Origin: Jaapia argillacea MUCL 33604
Taxonomy: Eukaryota; Basidiomycota; Agaricomycetes; Jaapiales; Jaapiaceae
Reading direction: 5' to 3'
DNA length: 64,000 nt
Assembly: GCA_000697665.1 (NCBI GenBank)
Contig: KL197711.1
Coordinates: 72,104 to 136,103 of the forward strand
Shown here: positions 24,401-35,149 of the stretch, piece after piece
Numbering within the stretch: the stretch's first letter is position 1
Layout: each line of letters starts with the position of its first letter
Made by a program: the position numbers and the translations under genes
The notes under the pieces: model-generated
The model's input: only the letters and a program-made list of their open reading frames with translations
Told to the model about the DNA's origin: nothing
Databases searched by the model: none

Positions 24401-25760
24401 TGGTATCTATAAGCAACTGGGTCTTCGGGAAAAGGATATCACGAAGGTGCAAACTGGTGGACCAGGTATGATTCTCTATTGTTTTCGTGACGTTCATATA
24501 CTCAAGATTTGGTTCGATTATTATAGACGGTGACCTTGGCTCGAGTCAGTGTTATCGTGGTCACTGCTGAGACTTTCCACTTATAACTCGTACCCGCAGA
24601 TGAAATCCTCCTCAGCTCGGACAAGACTATTGCTGTGATTGACGGTAGTGGTGTCTTGGCAGACCCTGCTGGTATCAACCGCGAAGAACTCATCCGCCTT
24701 GCGAAGAAGCGCGTACCTGTTGGTAACTTCGATACGTCAAAATTGTCGAAAGACGGATACCTAGTTCGTGTTGAAGATCAGGATATCAAACTTCCTTGTA
24801 AGTTGACTCGTTATGAACTGCGCTGGCCTGCCTCATTTACGCCATCCCAGCTGGAGAGATCGTACCAGACGGCACTGATTTCCGGAACGGCGCACATCTG
24901 CGCTTCAAATCAGATTTGTTCGTGCCTTGTGGTGGTCGGTGAGTCGTTTCAGGTTCCTTGACGATTCCCACCAGCTTATATGGTATCGACAGTCCCGAAG
25001 CCGTCAACATCTCCAATGTTGCTGCATTGGTGGACTCCGAAGGGAAACCCCATTACAAGTACATTGTAGAAGGTGCCAACCTGTTCTTGACCCAGCAAGC
25101 TCGTCTATATCTCGAAAAGCGCAAGATCGTTCTTTTCAAAGACTCCAGCGCAAACAAGGGTGTGTTCTTCGTCATTTCTCAAGTTGATCTTATGCTCATT
25201 CTACTGTAGGCGGTGTCACCAGCTCGTCTCTCGAAGTTTTGGCTGGCCTTGCGCTGTCGACACAAGAATATCTAGACCTCATGATCTTCAAGGACGGAAA
25301 GCCCTCAACATTCTACCAAAATTACGTCCGCGATATCCAGGACAAGATCACTGAGAATGCTGCCGCTGAATTCCAGTGTATCTGGAAGGAGCATTCGCGC
25401 TTACAGGGATCCAAACCGCGGACGACCATCTCCGACGAGCTGTCCACGACCCTTAACAACTTGCAGGCCGAGTTGGAGAGCTCCGACTTGTACGATGACG
25501 TGCCAAGCAGGAAGGGCGTCATGAAGCGCGCCATTCCAAAAACTTTGGTCGACAAAGTTGGCCTGGACGTGTTGCTCAAGAGACTTCCGGAGTCGTATCA
25601 GCGAGCCCTCTTCTCCAGTTGGGTGGCCTCGCACTTTGTAAGTCGTTGTGTCGCTCTGCCTGTTATAGTGTTGTTGACCTTCCGATTCCAGATCTACAAG
25701 TACGGCGTCAACGGATCAAGTGTCGACTTCTTCCACTTTGCTCGTGACCTTGCAAACTAA
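21441..25760 (+). CDS. GDH2: NAD-specific glutamate dehydrogenase, large type
   Basis: Twenty-one exons with 20 phase-consistent introns encode 1057 aa, close to yeast Gdh2. Exons: 21441-21686, 21749-22023, 22088-22453, 22508-22563, 22620-22805, 22865-23052, 23112-23176, 23234-23365, 23426-23547, 23612-23693, 23748-23864, 23922-23964, 24032-24131, 24184-24216, 24271-24465, 24527-24544, 24600-24797, 24851-24938, 24993-25159, 25210-25637, 25692-25760. Recognisable blocks are FRGFHIRFRDVARGGIRIV, the substrate-site block EGGAKGTILPS near residue 604, GTADMMDWA, and the NAD-domain segment VEGANLFLTQQARLY. It oxidises glutamate to 2-oxoglutarate and ammonium with NAD and supports nitrogen catabolism. 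Exon 16 is only 18 nt. It is intact and single copy. Confidence 0.95.
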
Positions 25761-26271
25761 GAAAATATGTAGATTCTCGTTGTGATTAATAGTTCTTCTT
25801 GGACTTTTCTTCGAGTGTCCCATTGTTCCTGTATTTGTACAGCACAAGTCTTGTTAGAGCAATTAATCTAAAGACAACTGTGAAATCCTGATGGTATCGA
25901 TTTGAGAAATTGTCCGACAGATTGTTGCGAGGAAACAGATGCGCCAATGCCGCACGGGCGCCTCGTCAACTCACAGCAAAATAAAGAAAGAATATCTGGA
26001 ACTTGCAGGCATTGATACGACGGATTTGGGCGAATGGAGAGTGAATTTTGGCGGTTGTCGAATCGCCAAGGAGCGATATGTTATGAATGACGCCAAGTCT
26101 CGTATTGATGATGAAGAATTTTGCTTTCCAATGCTGAGTGAATCCATGACTGGAATTTGTGTCATGTGTATTAGAGCTGTAAGGCAGAAGTAAGACACAG
26201 GCATTCTGCGACTATCGAACATCTGTATTCCCCAATTGGAATCAGACGCAGCCTCCAACGACAAGATGGCC
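25761..26271. other. convergent 3' region
   Basis: 3' flanks of the glutamate dehydrogenase (+) and the first minus-strand F-box gene. One 84-codon open frame lies at 25939-26193, with no recognisable motif and no sign of being real. Confidence 0.5.
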
Positions 26272-27941
26272 CTACTTCTGCCATTGTCGTTGCTCCTGTT
26301 CGCGAACCATGGCAAGCATAGGGTATAGACGAGACACTTCCCGCCATGTATCGCGCATCTCGCAGTCGTCTATGTCCTCGGCGACTTCCGCATCTAATTC
26401 GTCTGTCAATGGATCATCCCATGCTGAAACGCCCCATCTGACGTTCGGAAATAGTGCAGACAGAAACGCGGCGATTTCCGTGGCACGGTTAGGATTGATG
26501 GACGATCTCCCGAATCGGAGGGAGTCCAAGCACGAGACTGAAATACCATTTGCAGGTTTCTCTTCGTCAATCTGGGTAGATGCGTGGAGAACCACACCCA
26601 GGGAGCGCAGCCTCGGACAGTGCTCTACAAGGGGAATGAGCCCTGGAAGAGTGACTCTGTACCCATGTCCCGAATACCGTTCGAGTCCGATGGTTAGGAT
26701 CTGCAACTCAGGCCAAGCAAGGGCCATCTCCTGGAGGATATCATCGTCCATGACAATGAATATAGGGGGATCGATGTCGACTGTGGTGAGGTTCTTGAAA
26801 ACTAGGAGAGGTCTGAGTGATGTCGCATGTACGCGGTATGCAGATGCCATGGGCTCGATACTTCCATCATGGATGCGAAGGGCTGACAATGAATCTTGCG
26901 AACAAGATTGGGTAATTGCATGAATGAATCCCTCGAAGGCGGCGATGGAGACAGGAATGGATTCGTCCACCAAGCAGGCAAGCTCCTGGAGATGGTTCGG
27001 CGATATCCATAGGAGTAGCGCACTGCATGACTCGAAATCAAGTCCCCGTGTCGTGAGATTGCGAAGGGAAACGAAGGGATCATGGCAAAGTGATCTGAGT
27101 CGTGCAACTGTAATATCTCCAATTTGTTGCGTATCAATCTTGAGTGAAACTAGGGAGGTGAGCTGTGCGAGCATATTGAGCTCAGTGGTCGATAAGGAGG
27201 ACAAGCCAAGGGTAAGGTCTTGAAGATGGTGCAGATCACATATTCGCTCAAGTTCCAAGACCGAGACAGGATTGATTAGCTGGAGCTCCACCAAGGCCGG
27301 AGAAGCTGACGTCAAGCAATCGAGGAAAAGTGTTTGCTCCTCAACGGGTATATGCACTGGGACCGTGACGTGCAGGCCGAATAAATTGGTGTGTAAGAAG
27401 AGGTGCACGAATGGGAAGAGCGTCCCGGAGTAGGCGGACAAATGGAGATGGCGAAGCTTCGGGAAGAGTACTCCTGGTGGGCGATAAATGCTTAACGAAC
27501 GGAATACTTCCGGGTCGACCTCCGTCAATTGAATGATGTGACAAGTCGCACTTGACGCCAGGAATTGTGTTCCAAGACGGAGAATCCTGATTCTGGAGGC
27601 ATATCTGCCAAGTCGCGTCCAATCACCAGAAACTATTGACCGTCTGAACTTCTGGAAGGTGGTTAGCATGTCAAGACAATGAAAACTCCGAAGATAGCAC
27701 GAACCAGAGTATGACGAATAGATCTGGGGTCTGACTTCGACTCGTCCCATAGATCCGATGGCATACATTTGATCAGCGCACTGAAATCATCCTGCTTTTA
27801 CTAGAGAACATCAAGGGCTGGGTTGTGAAACACATGGCACGTCCTTGCCAATGCCGCCAGAGTGTTCTTGCTCCCGAATTCTTGGTCAATTTGGAGGAAG
27901 ATGAGAGACAGGATCTCCGGAACATGTAAGCATTGATGCAT
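26272..27941 (-). pseudogene. F-box protein A with two stop codons in the F-box exon
   Basis: Exon 1 27941-27705 and exon 2 27651-26272 follow the same pattern as the three genes to its right (exon 1 of 237-243 nt, 53-nt intron). Exon 1 starts MHQCLHVPEILSLIFLQ and continues AALARTCHVFHNPALDVL. It then reads TAG TAA (plus-strand 27803-27798) where the paralogues encode Trp-Tyr. The remaining 459 codons of exon 2 are open and start KFRRSIVSGDWTRLGRYASR. An intact gene would encode an SCF substrate adaptor of about 538 aa. Either it is a recent pseudogene or translation starts downstream without the F-box. Confidence 0.7.
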
Positions 27942-28182
27942 CGCGGTGATACAGATGTCTAGAGGCCACATTAATTATGCGTCACGGTTGTAGGGCAAAT
28001 CTTGCCTGGATGATAGGACAACTTGAAAACTTGGGTGTGGCTCACCTTCAAGCGTCGAGACTCGAGAACGCGGGGCGTCACAATATGTGGACGACAAATG
28101 TCACGTCACAGGCCGTTATCTTGGATTATCTTCCAAGAAGTCCAATCAAGTCCCTCGGTGAAGTGAATGGGACGGAGAATAA
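27942..28182. other. 5' flank of F-box A
   Basis: Noncoding. Resembles the 5' flanks of the other minus-strand F-box genes. Confidence 0.5.
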
Positions 28183-28475
28183 TTAAGCGTGGATACAAAG
28201 GCAGACATAAACTATGACACCCAGATTGTATGATAACACAGCAGGAAGAAAAAGACGAGGTACTTGTGTGCATAGACTGACGGGATACAACGTCCGCAAA
28301 CCATAGGCAATGATCAACAACATCATCCTAGTCCGACGGCATGTCGATGCCATCCTCTTCTGATCGGCATCGAAAGTATTGAGCCCCTTCCTCCTAGCTC
28401 CCAGAGAAGTAACAACCTGCCGCTCCAGCTGCTCCGAGTTCATCATCTCCCATTGATCCCCTCAAAGTAGTTGGC
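28183..28475 (-). pseudogene. degraded copy of the VTS1 3' end, fossil 1
   Basis: The block matches 34870-35300, the end of VTS1 and its 3' flank. The coding part still reads MNSEQLERQ and LGARRKGLNTF in the minus orientation, against MNEEQLEQH and [11 protein letters not shown] in VTS1. About 130 bp between the flank and the stop region are missing compared with the parent. It lies directly behind the 3' end of F-box B, so it moved as part of the tandem duplication unit. It cannot make a SAM domain. Confidence 0.75.
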
Positions 28476-30182
28476 TAGAACCGGCGCCGACGACCAAGTG
28501 TCCTTGCGTTTGCGTTTGCGATTGCCGCTGCTCCTGTTCACGAACCATGGCAAAAAGAGGATACGCACGACTCACTTCCCGCCATGCGTCACGGATCGCG
28601 CAGTCTTCCACTTCCTCGGCGACCTCCGCATCCAAATTCTCCGCATCATCATCATCCCATGCTGAAAGGCTCCAGAGGCCTACCTTGGGAAATAGAGCGG
28701 ACAGGAATGCGGCAACTTCCATGGCACGGCCAACAGTGATGGTGGATCGCCCAAATTTCAGATGCTTCACTGATGAGACCGAGACACCATTCGCAGGTTT
28801 CACTGCGTCGATCTTGGTAGTGGCATGGAGAACAACGCCCAGATTCTTCAGCCTTGGACAATGCTCAACGAGGGGGATGAGACCTTGCAGGGTGACTTCG
28901 TACCCTCGTAGCGAGCGCCGCTCCACTCCAATGGAGAGATACTCTAAGTCGGGCCATGCAAGGGCCATCTCCTGTAGCATAGAATTATCCATGACAATGA
29001 AGATAGGGGGATCGATGAAAACTGTGGCGAGGTTCCCGAAAGCGAGGAGAGGCCTAAGTGATGCCGCTTCTAGGTGTAACTCAGGAAATGTGGGCTCCGG
29101 AGCCGAATCGATGATCTCAAGGTACGACAAGGAAGTGGGCGAGCAAGATTGAGCAACAGCATCAATGAGTGCCTTGAAGGAGACGGTGGATGCAGGAGTG
29201 GAGCGATCAATCTCGCACGTGAGCTCCTGGAGATGCGATGGTGATATCCATAGAAGCAGCGCAGTGTACGACTCCGAATTGAGTCCTAATATCATGAGGC
29301 AGCGCAGGGAAACGAAAGGTTCGTGGCAATGCGACCTGAGACATTGGACTGTGATGTCTTGATACTGCTGTGCTCGGATCGAGATTCTCGCTAGGGAGCT
29401 GAGTCCTGCGAGTAAAGCAAGCTCGGCGGCCGATAAGGAAGATAGCAAAAGGCTAATGTCCTGGAGGTGGCGTATGCGACATACTTGCTGGAGTCCCATG
29501 ACCGAGACAGTACCGGCCGAATGAAGGCGCAACAGTTTTGGAGAAGTCGTCGTTAAGCGACTGAGGAAAAGTGTTCGTTCCTCGTCGGATATGCCCACCG
29601 CGGCCCAGATGTCCAAACCAGACAAATTGGCGTGCGGGAAGAGATGGATGTATGGAAAGGTCTCTTCAAGGGAGTAGGACCAGTGTAGGTGACGGAGGTT
29701 GGGAAGTAGTACTCCCAATGGCCGATAAATGCTCAATAAACGGAATACTTCCAGGTCAACCAACGTCAGGTGGATAACGCGAGAAGTCGCACTTGACACC
29801 AGAAATTGTGTTCCGAGATGGAGAACCCTGATTCTGGAGGCATGGTTACTAAATCTCGCCCAGTCATCAGGAAGCATCGACCGTCTGAACTTCTGGAAGG
29901 GGATGAGTATGTCACGAAAATGAAAACCCCGAATGCAACACGAACCAAAATCAATCGAGGAGTATGACGGTCTATTCTCGACTCATTCCATAGATCAGAT
30001 GGCATGCATTTGAGCAGCGTACTGAAATCTTGCTGCTCGTACCACAAAACGTCAAGAGCGGGATCGTGAAATGCATGACAAGTCCTCGCCAACGCCGCAA
30101 GGGTTTTCTTGCCCCCAGGCTCTTGCTCAACTTGGAGGAAGATGAGGGACAGGATCTCTGGAACTTGTAAACATCGATGCAT
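28462..30182 (-). CDS. F-box / LRR-like protein B
   Basis: Exons 30182-29946 and 29892-28462 with a 53-nt intron encode 555 aa. The N-terminus MHRCLQVPEILSLIFLQ, then ALARTCHAFHDPALDVLWYE, is an F-box of the basidiomycete type. Exon 2 opens KFRRSMLPDDWARFSNHASR and is followed by irregular leucine-rich repeats. An acidic stretch near the C-terminus (ENLDAEVAEEVEDC) is shared with A and C. The expected role is substrate choice in an SCF ubiquitin ligase. No break is found, so it is one of the intact members of the four-copy array. The final codons overlap the left border of the VTS1-derived block. Confidence 0.85.
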
Positions 30183-30369
30183 CCTGGGGAGGTCTAGTAG
30201 ACACGTTATTAATCGCTTGAGCTCGGATGACGGGATCTTGCCTGGTGACGAGACAGCTTGAGACAGCGGAAAGATGGTGGTGGTTCAACGTTAGCCTCGA
30301 GATTAATCGAGAACGCGTGACGTCACGATTATATGAACGGCCGTCACAAGCTGCGATTTCGTTAATGAA

Positions 30370-30660
30370 GTCAAGATGAGATGCAGATTAACAGTAACAC
30401 AAACTACAAAACCCGGATTGTATCACAATACAGCAGGGGAGAAAAGAAAAAGGGGTATATAGACCGACAGGATACAACTCCCGCAAAACATATGCAATGA
30501 TCAACGACATCATCTTGGTCCAACGCTATATCGACACCATCCTCTTGTGATCAGCATCGAAAATCTTGAGCCCATTCCTCCCAGAGAAGTAACAACCTGT
30601 TGCTCCAGCTGCTCCAAATTCATCGTCCCATATTGATCCCCTCAAAGTAGTCGGCTAGAA
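30370..30660 (-). pseudogene. degraded copy of the VTS1 3' end, fossil 2
   Basis: Same arrangement as fossil 1: 3'-flank sequence, then a remnant of the last codons of the SAM domain, ending in the shared word atcccctcaaagt where VTS1 has its EGMN codons. It is more eroded than fossil 1 but still aligns through the segment corresponding to the LGARRK helix. It lies behind F-box C. Confidence 0.7.
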
Positions 30661-32362
30661 CTGGCGCCGACGACAAATTGGACTTCCTTCTGCGATCGCC
30701 GTCGCTCCTGTTCACGAACCCTCACAAAAACAGGATATGCGCGAATCACTTCCCGCCATGCATCACGGAGCTCGCAGTCGCCCACGTCCTCGGCGAGTTC
30801 TTCATCCAAATTCGCTGCAACATTGTCATCCCATGCTGAAAGGCCCCAGTGGCCGACCTGGGGAAATAGAGCAGATAGAAACGCAGCAACTTCCAGGGCA
30901 CGATTATCAGGGATGGTCGATCGCGCAAAACGCAGATGCTTCACTGATGGGGCCGAGACACCATTCGCAAGTTTCTCTCCGTCAATCTCGGTAGTGGCAT
31001 AGAGAACAACACCCAGTTTCTTCAACCTTGGACAATGCTCTATGAGGGAGATGAGACCTTTGAGGGTGACTTTGTACCCTCGTAGCGAGCGCCGCTCTCC
31101 TCCAATGGATAGATTCTCTATGTCAGGCCATGCAAGGGCCATTTCCTGTAGGATAGAATTATCCATGACAATGAAGATAGGGGGATCGATGACGACTGTG
31201 GCGAGATTCCTGAAGGCGAGGAGAGGTCTGAGCGATGCAGCTTCTAGGTGTAACTCAGGAAACGTGGGCTCCGGAGCCGAATCGGTGATCTGAAGGTACG
31301 ACAACGAAGTGTGCGAGCAAGATTGAGCAACAGCGTCAATGAATCCCTCGAAGGAGACATTGGACACAGGAGCGGAGCGATCAATGTCGCACGTGAGCTC
31401 CTGGAGATGCGACGGCGATATCCATCGAAGCAGTGCGGTGCACGACTCTAGATTTAGTCCATATACCGTGAGGTGGCGAAGTGCGACGAAGGGTTGGCTG
31501 CAAAGCAACCTGAGTCGTTGGACTGTGATGTCTTGATGTTGTTGTGCACGGATCGACAGTCTCGTCAAGGAGCTGAGTCCTGCAAGCAAAGCAAGGTCGG
31601 TGGCCGATACGGATGATAGCGAAAGGCGAATGTCCCGGAGGTGGCGCATGCGACATATTTGCTGGAGTCCCATAACCGAGACAGTACCGGCCAATCGAAG
31701 GCGCACCAGGTTTGGAGACGATGTAGTCAAGCGACTGAGGAAATGTGTTCGCTCCTCGTCGGACATGCCCACCACAGTCTGGAGGTCCAGGCCAGACAAA
31801 CTGGAGTGCAAGAAGAGATGGATGTATGGAAAGATCTCTCCGGGAGAGTATAACCAATGTAGATGGCGAAGGTTGGGAAGTAGTACTCCTGATGGTCGAT
31901 GAATGCTTAAAAAACGAAATACTCCCAGGTCGATCAACGTCAAGTAGACGACGCTAGAAGTCGCGCTTGACACCAGACTTGTCATTCCAAGATGGAGAAC
32001 CCTGATTCTGGAGGCATATCTGCCAAGTTTCGCCCAGTCATCAGAAACCATTGACCGTCTGAACTTCTGGAAAGGGGTTAGCATGTCTAGACAATGAATA
32101 CTCCGAATATAATACGAACCAGAGTATGAAGGGTAGATCTGCCGCGGTGGCCTGATTCTGACTCGTCCCATAGATCCGATGGCATGCATCTGAGCAGCGC
32201 GCTGAAATCTTCCTGCTCGTACCACAAAACATCGAAAGCGGGATCGTGAAACGTATGGCAAGTCCTCGCCAACCCCGCAAGGGTTTTCTTGCCTCCGACT
32301 TCTTGCTCAACTTGGAGGAAGATGAGGGACAGGATCTCTGGAACTTGCAAACATCGATGCAT
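30642..32362 (-). CDS. F-box / LRR-like protein C
   Basis: Exons 32362-32120 and 32066-30642 (53-nt intron) encode 555 aa. The F-box starts MHRCLQVPEILSLIFLQVEQ and continues HTFHDPAFDVLWYEQEDF. Exon 2 begins KFRRSMVSDDWAKLGRYASR and runs through irregular leucine-rich repeats to an acidic stretch and the end SSSRLL. It is very similar to B along its whole length, in the same direction and the same duplication unit. Another in-frame ATG lies 28 codons upstream (32446), but the paralogues support MHRC as the start. Probably an intact SCF substrate receptor. Confidence 0.85.
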
Positions 32363-32619
32363 CCTGGTGATAGGGACTCGGAGGTCTAGTAGACACGTTA
32401 TTGATTGCCCAATCTTGGATGATGGGACTTGCAGGTAATGATACAACTGAAGACGGCTTTGCCACAGTCAAAAAATGGTGGTGGTTCAGCTTCAAGATTG
32501 TCCAAGAACGCGAGACGGAAAGCTGAAGTTGCCCCAAGATGATCCACGTTCCCTGCCTAGATGGTCACGGAGCCCGTACGCGAATGTCACACGTCACTCG
32601 GTGAGGTAGATGAGATGGA

Positions 32620-32890
32620 GATTTATTTAAGAGTAACTACATAGACAGACGCAAACCATGAAATTTGAACCTGGATCGTATCATAACACAGCAAGGAAGA
32701 AACAGATGAGGTATGTGAATATACTGGTGGGATACAACAACCGCAAACCACACATAAAATCCGACGGCATCTCGATCGCCATCTGCTTGCGATCAGCCTC
32801 CCAGCTCCCAGAGAAAGAACATTCTACGTTTCCTGCTGCTGCTCGTTCATCGCCTCCCATTAATCCCCTCAAACTGGTTGGCTGGAATAG
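32620..32890 (-). pseudogene. degraded copy of the VTS1 3' end, fossil 3
   Basis: A third copy of the VTS1 tail and its 3' flank, behind F-box D. It is recognisable from the flank words (cataacacagcaaggaagaaacag; gggatacaac) and the following SAM-tail remnant. It is the most eroded and shortest of the three. Confidence 0.6.
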
Positions 32891-32910
32891 TCTCCAACAA
32901 CGAAGTGACC

Positions 32911-34527
32911 CTATTTCGGCTGTCGCCGTCGCTCCTGTTCACGAACCATTGCAAAAACAGGACAAGCACGACACACTTCTTGCCATGCGTCAGACATCTC
33001 GCAGTCGTTCACTTCCCCTGCCGAAAGGCCGCAGTGGTCGACCTTGGGAAACAGAGCGGACAGATACGCAGCAACTTCCATGGCACGATCAGGAGTGATG
33101 GTCGATCCTGCAAATTGAAGAGAGTCCACCGATGAAACTGAGATAAAATCCGTAAGTTTCACTTCGTTGATATCGGCAGTGGCGTGGAGAACGACGCCCA
33201 GTTTCTTCAGTCTTGGACAATGCTGTGCTAGGGGGATGAGACCTGGGAGGGTGACTCTGTACTCTTGTAGCGAATGTCGCTCGATTCCGATGGATAGGGT
33301 CTCCAAGTCAGGCCATGCAAGGGCCATCTCCTGTAGGATAGAATCATCCATAACAATGAATATAGGAGGATCAATGACAACTGTGGCGAGGTTTCCGAAA
33401 GCGAGAAGAGGTCTAAGAGACGTCGCTTGTACACGAAAAAAAAGGGGAGGCTCCGCGTAATTCAGGGCTGGGGCGATGACCTGAAGATGCGACAACGAAG
33501 TGTGGGAGCAGGATTGGCCAACTGCGTCAATGAATCGTTCAAAGGAGATGGTGGATACAGGAGCGAAGGGGTCAAGGTCCGACGTCAGCTCCTGGAGACG
33601 CGATGGTGATATCCAAAGAAGTAGCGCGGTGCACGACTCCAGATCAAGTCCTTCTGTCGTGAGGTGTCGAAGTGCAGTGAAAGGTTCGCTGCAAAGCGAT
33701 CTGAGCTGTTGGACTGTGATATCTTGATATTTTCGTGCACGGATCGAGAGTCTCGCGAGGGAGCCGAGTCCTGCGAGCAAAGCAAGCTCGGTGGCCGATA
33801 AGGAAGGTAATGAAAGGTCAATCTCCTGAAGGTGGTGCATTCGACAGATTGGCCGGAGTCCTATAACCGAGACCGTACAGCGCATACGAAGACACAACAG
33901 GGTTGGACAAGATGTCGCCAAGCGCGCGAAGAAACGTTTTTGCTCCTCGTCTGATCCGCCTGTGTCGTCTCGGATGTCCAGGCCAACTAAACTGGGGTGT
34001 AAGAAGGGATCGATGTATGGGAAGATTTGGTGACGGGCGTAGTGCCAATGTAGATGGCGAAGGTTGGGAAATAGTACCCTTGGTGGCCGATAAATGCTTA
34101 AACAATGGAATACCTCCTGGTCGACCCACGGCGAGTGGCAGGCACAAAAAATTTCTCCAACGTGGAGAATCCTGATTCTGGAGGTATATCTGTCAAGTTT
34201 CGCCCAGTCGTCAGGAACCATCGGCCGTCTGAACTTCTGGAAGGGGATCAGCATGTGAAGACAATGAAAACTCCCCAATGTAACACGAACCAGAATAAGA
34301 CGACGGGAAAAATCGCTTATCTTCGACTCGTTCCATAGATCAGATGGCATGCATTTGAGCAGCACGCCGAAGTCTTCCTGCTCATACCACAAAACGTCGA
34401 GAGCGGGATCGTGAAACGCGTGACAAGTCCTCGCCAACGCCGCAAGGGTTTTCTTGTCCCCAGGTTCTTGCTCAACTTGGAGGAAGATGAGGGACAGAAT
34501 CTCTGGAACTTGCAAACATCGATGTAT
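32911..34527 (-). CDS. F-box / LRR-like protein D, start codon altered
   Basis: Exons 34527-34291 and 34236-32911 follow the array pattern and would give about 520 aa. The codon at the conserved start position is ATA (34527-34525) instead of ATG; the next codons (CAT CGA TGT TTG) match the paralogues exactly. No in-frame ATG lies just upstream. The F-box (VPEILSLIFLQ, FHDPALDVLWYE) and exon 2 (KFRRPMVPDDWAKLDRYTSR) are otherwise intact. It has lost about a dozen residues in the segment after LHVGE and part of the acidic stretch near the C-terminus. It may be silenced, start at a later ATG, or use a near-cognate start. Confidence 0.65.
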   Translation of the reverse strand: MHRCLQVPEILSLIFLQVEQEPGDKKTLAALARTCHAFHDPALDVLWYEQEDFGVLLKCMPSDLWNESKISDFSRRLILVRVTLGSFHCLHMLIPFQKFRRPMVPDDWAKLDRYTSRIRILHVGEIFCACHSPWVDQEVFHCLSIYRPPRVLFPNLRHLHWHYARHQIFPYIDPFLHPSLVGLDIRDDTGGSDEEQKRFFARLATSCPTLLCLRMRCTVSVIGLRPICRMHHLQEIDLSLPSLSATELALLAGLGSLARLSIRARKYQDITVQQLRSLCSEPFTALRHLTTEGLDLESCTALLLWISPSRLQELTSDLDPFAPVSTISFERFIDAVGQSCSHTSLSHLQVIAPALNYAEPPLFFRVQATSLRPLLAFGNLATVVIDPPIFIVMDDSILQEMALAWPDLETLSIGIERHSLQEYRVTLPGLIPLAQHCPRLKKLGVVLHATADINEVKLTDFISVSSVDSLQFAGSTITPDRAMEVAAYLSALFPKVDHCGLSAGEVNDCEMSDAWQEVCRACPVFAMVREQERRRQPK

Positions 34528-34869
34528 CCTGGTGATAGGGAGGTCTGGGAGACACGTTATTAATTGCCCAAGCTCGGATGACAGGATCTTGCCTGGATAA
34601 CGAGCTATCTTGAGACAGCCAGAGAACGGTGGTTCACGGAAACAAGGCCGTCAGTTACTTTCAAATTCCTACCAAGGGATGTCCTCACCTACTTATATCG
34701 TGTACAGTAGACCCATTGTTCCAATTGTGGGACATCGTCAGTATAATGCACACCTCCCTTGTTCCTCCATGCATAGGAACGCGCCACACAGGAGGCGGAG
34801 TGTCAGGACTTTATGATGGTCGTCACAGCGAGGTCACACGAAGATATTCGCTGGTGAGGTGGATGAGAG
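34528..34869. other. 5' flank of F-box D
   Basis: Noncoding promoter side of F-box D, resembling the 5' flanks of B and C at its left end. No gene is seen. Confidence 0.5.
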
Positions 34870-35149
34870 TGGATGCAGATTAAGAGTAAGTACATAGGCA
34901 GACACAAACTATGAAACCCAGATCGTATCACAACACAGCAGGGAAGAAACAGACAAAGAGGTATATGCATAGACTGACGGGATACAGCGTCCGTAAACCA
35001 TATGGGGACTTACATGGGGGACCGAGTCGAAGAAATGAACACGAATATCACACCTCGAAAAACAACGACGTTCAGAAAAGCTATGGGAGAAGAAGAGTAC
35101 GAGGAAACAAGATGGTCGAGGCCGGTGACGGTGGTAAACCAGGCTACGC

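Noticed and set aside
25939-26193. 84-codon frame between glutamate dehydrogenase and F-box A
   Set aside because: No homology, no splice or promoter support, and it lies in a convergent 3' region.
26309-26923. 204-codon plus-strand frame (and similar frames at 28547-29152 and 30737-30994)
   Set aside because: Antisense shadows of the minus-strand F-box genes; they repeat because the genes repeat.
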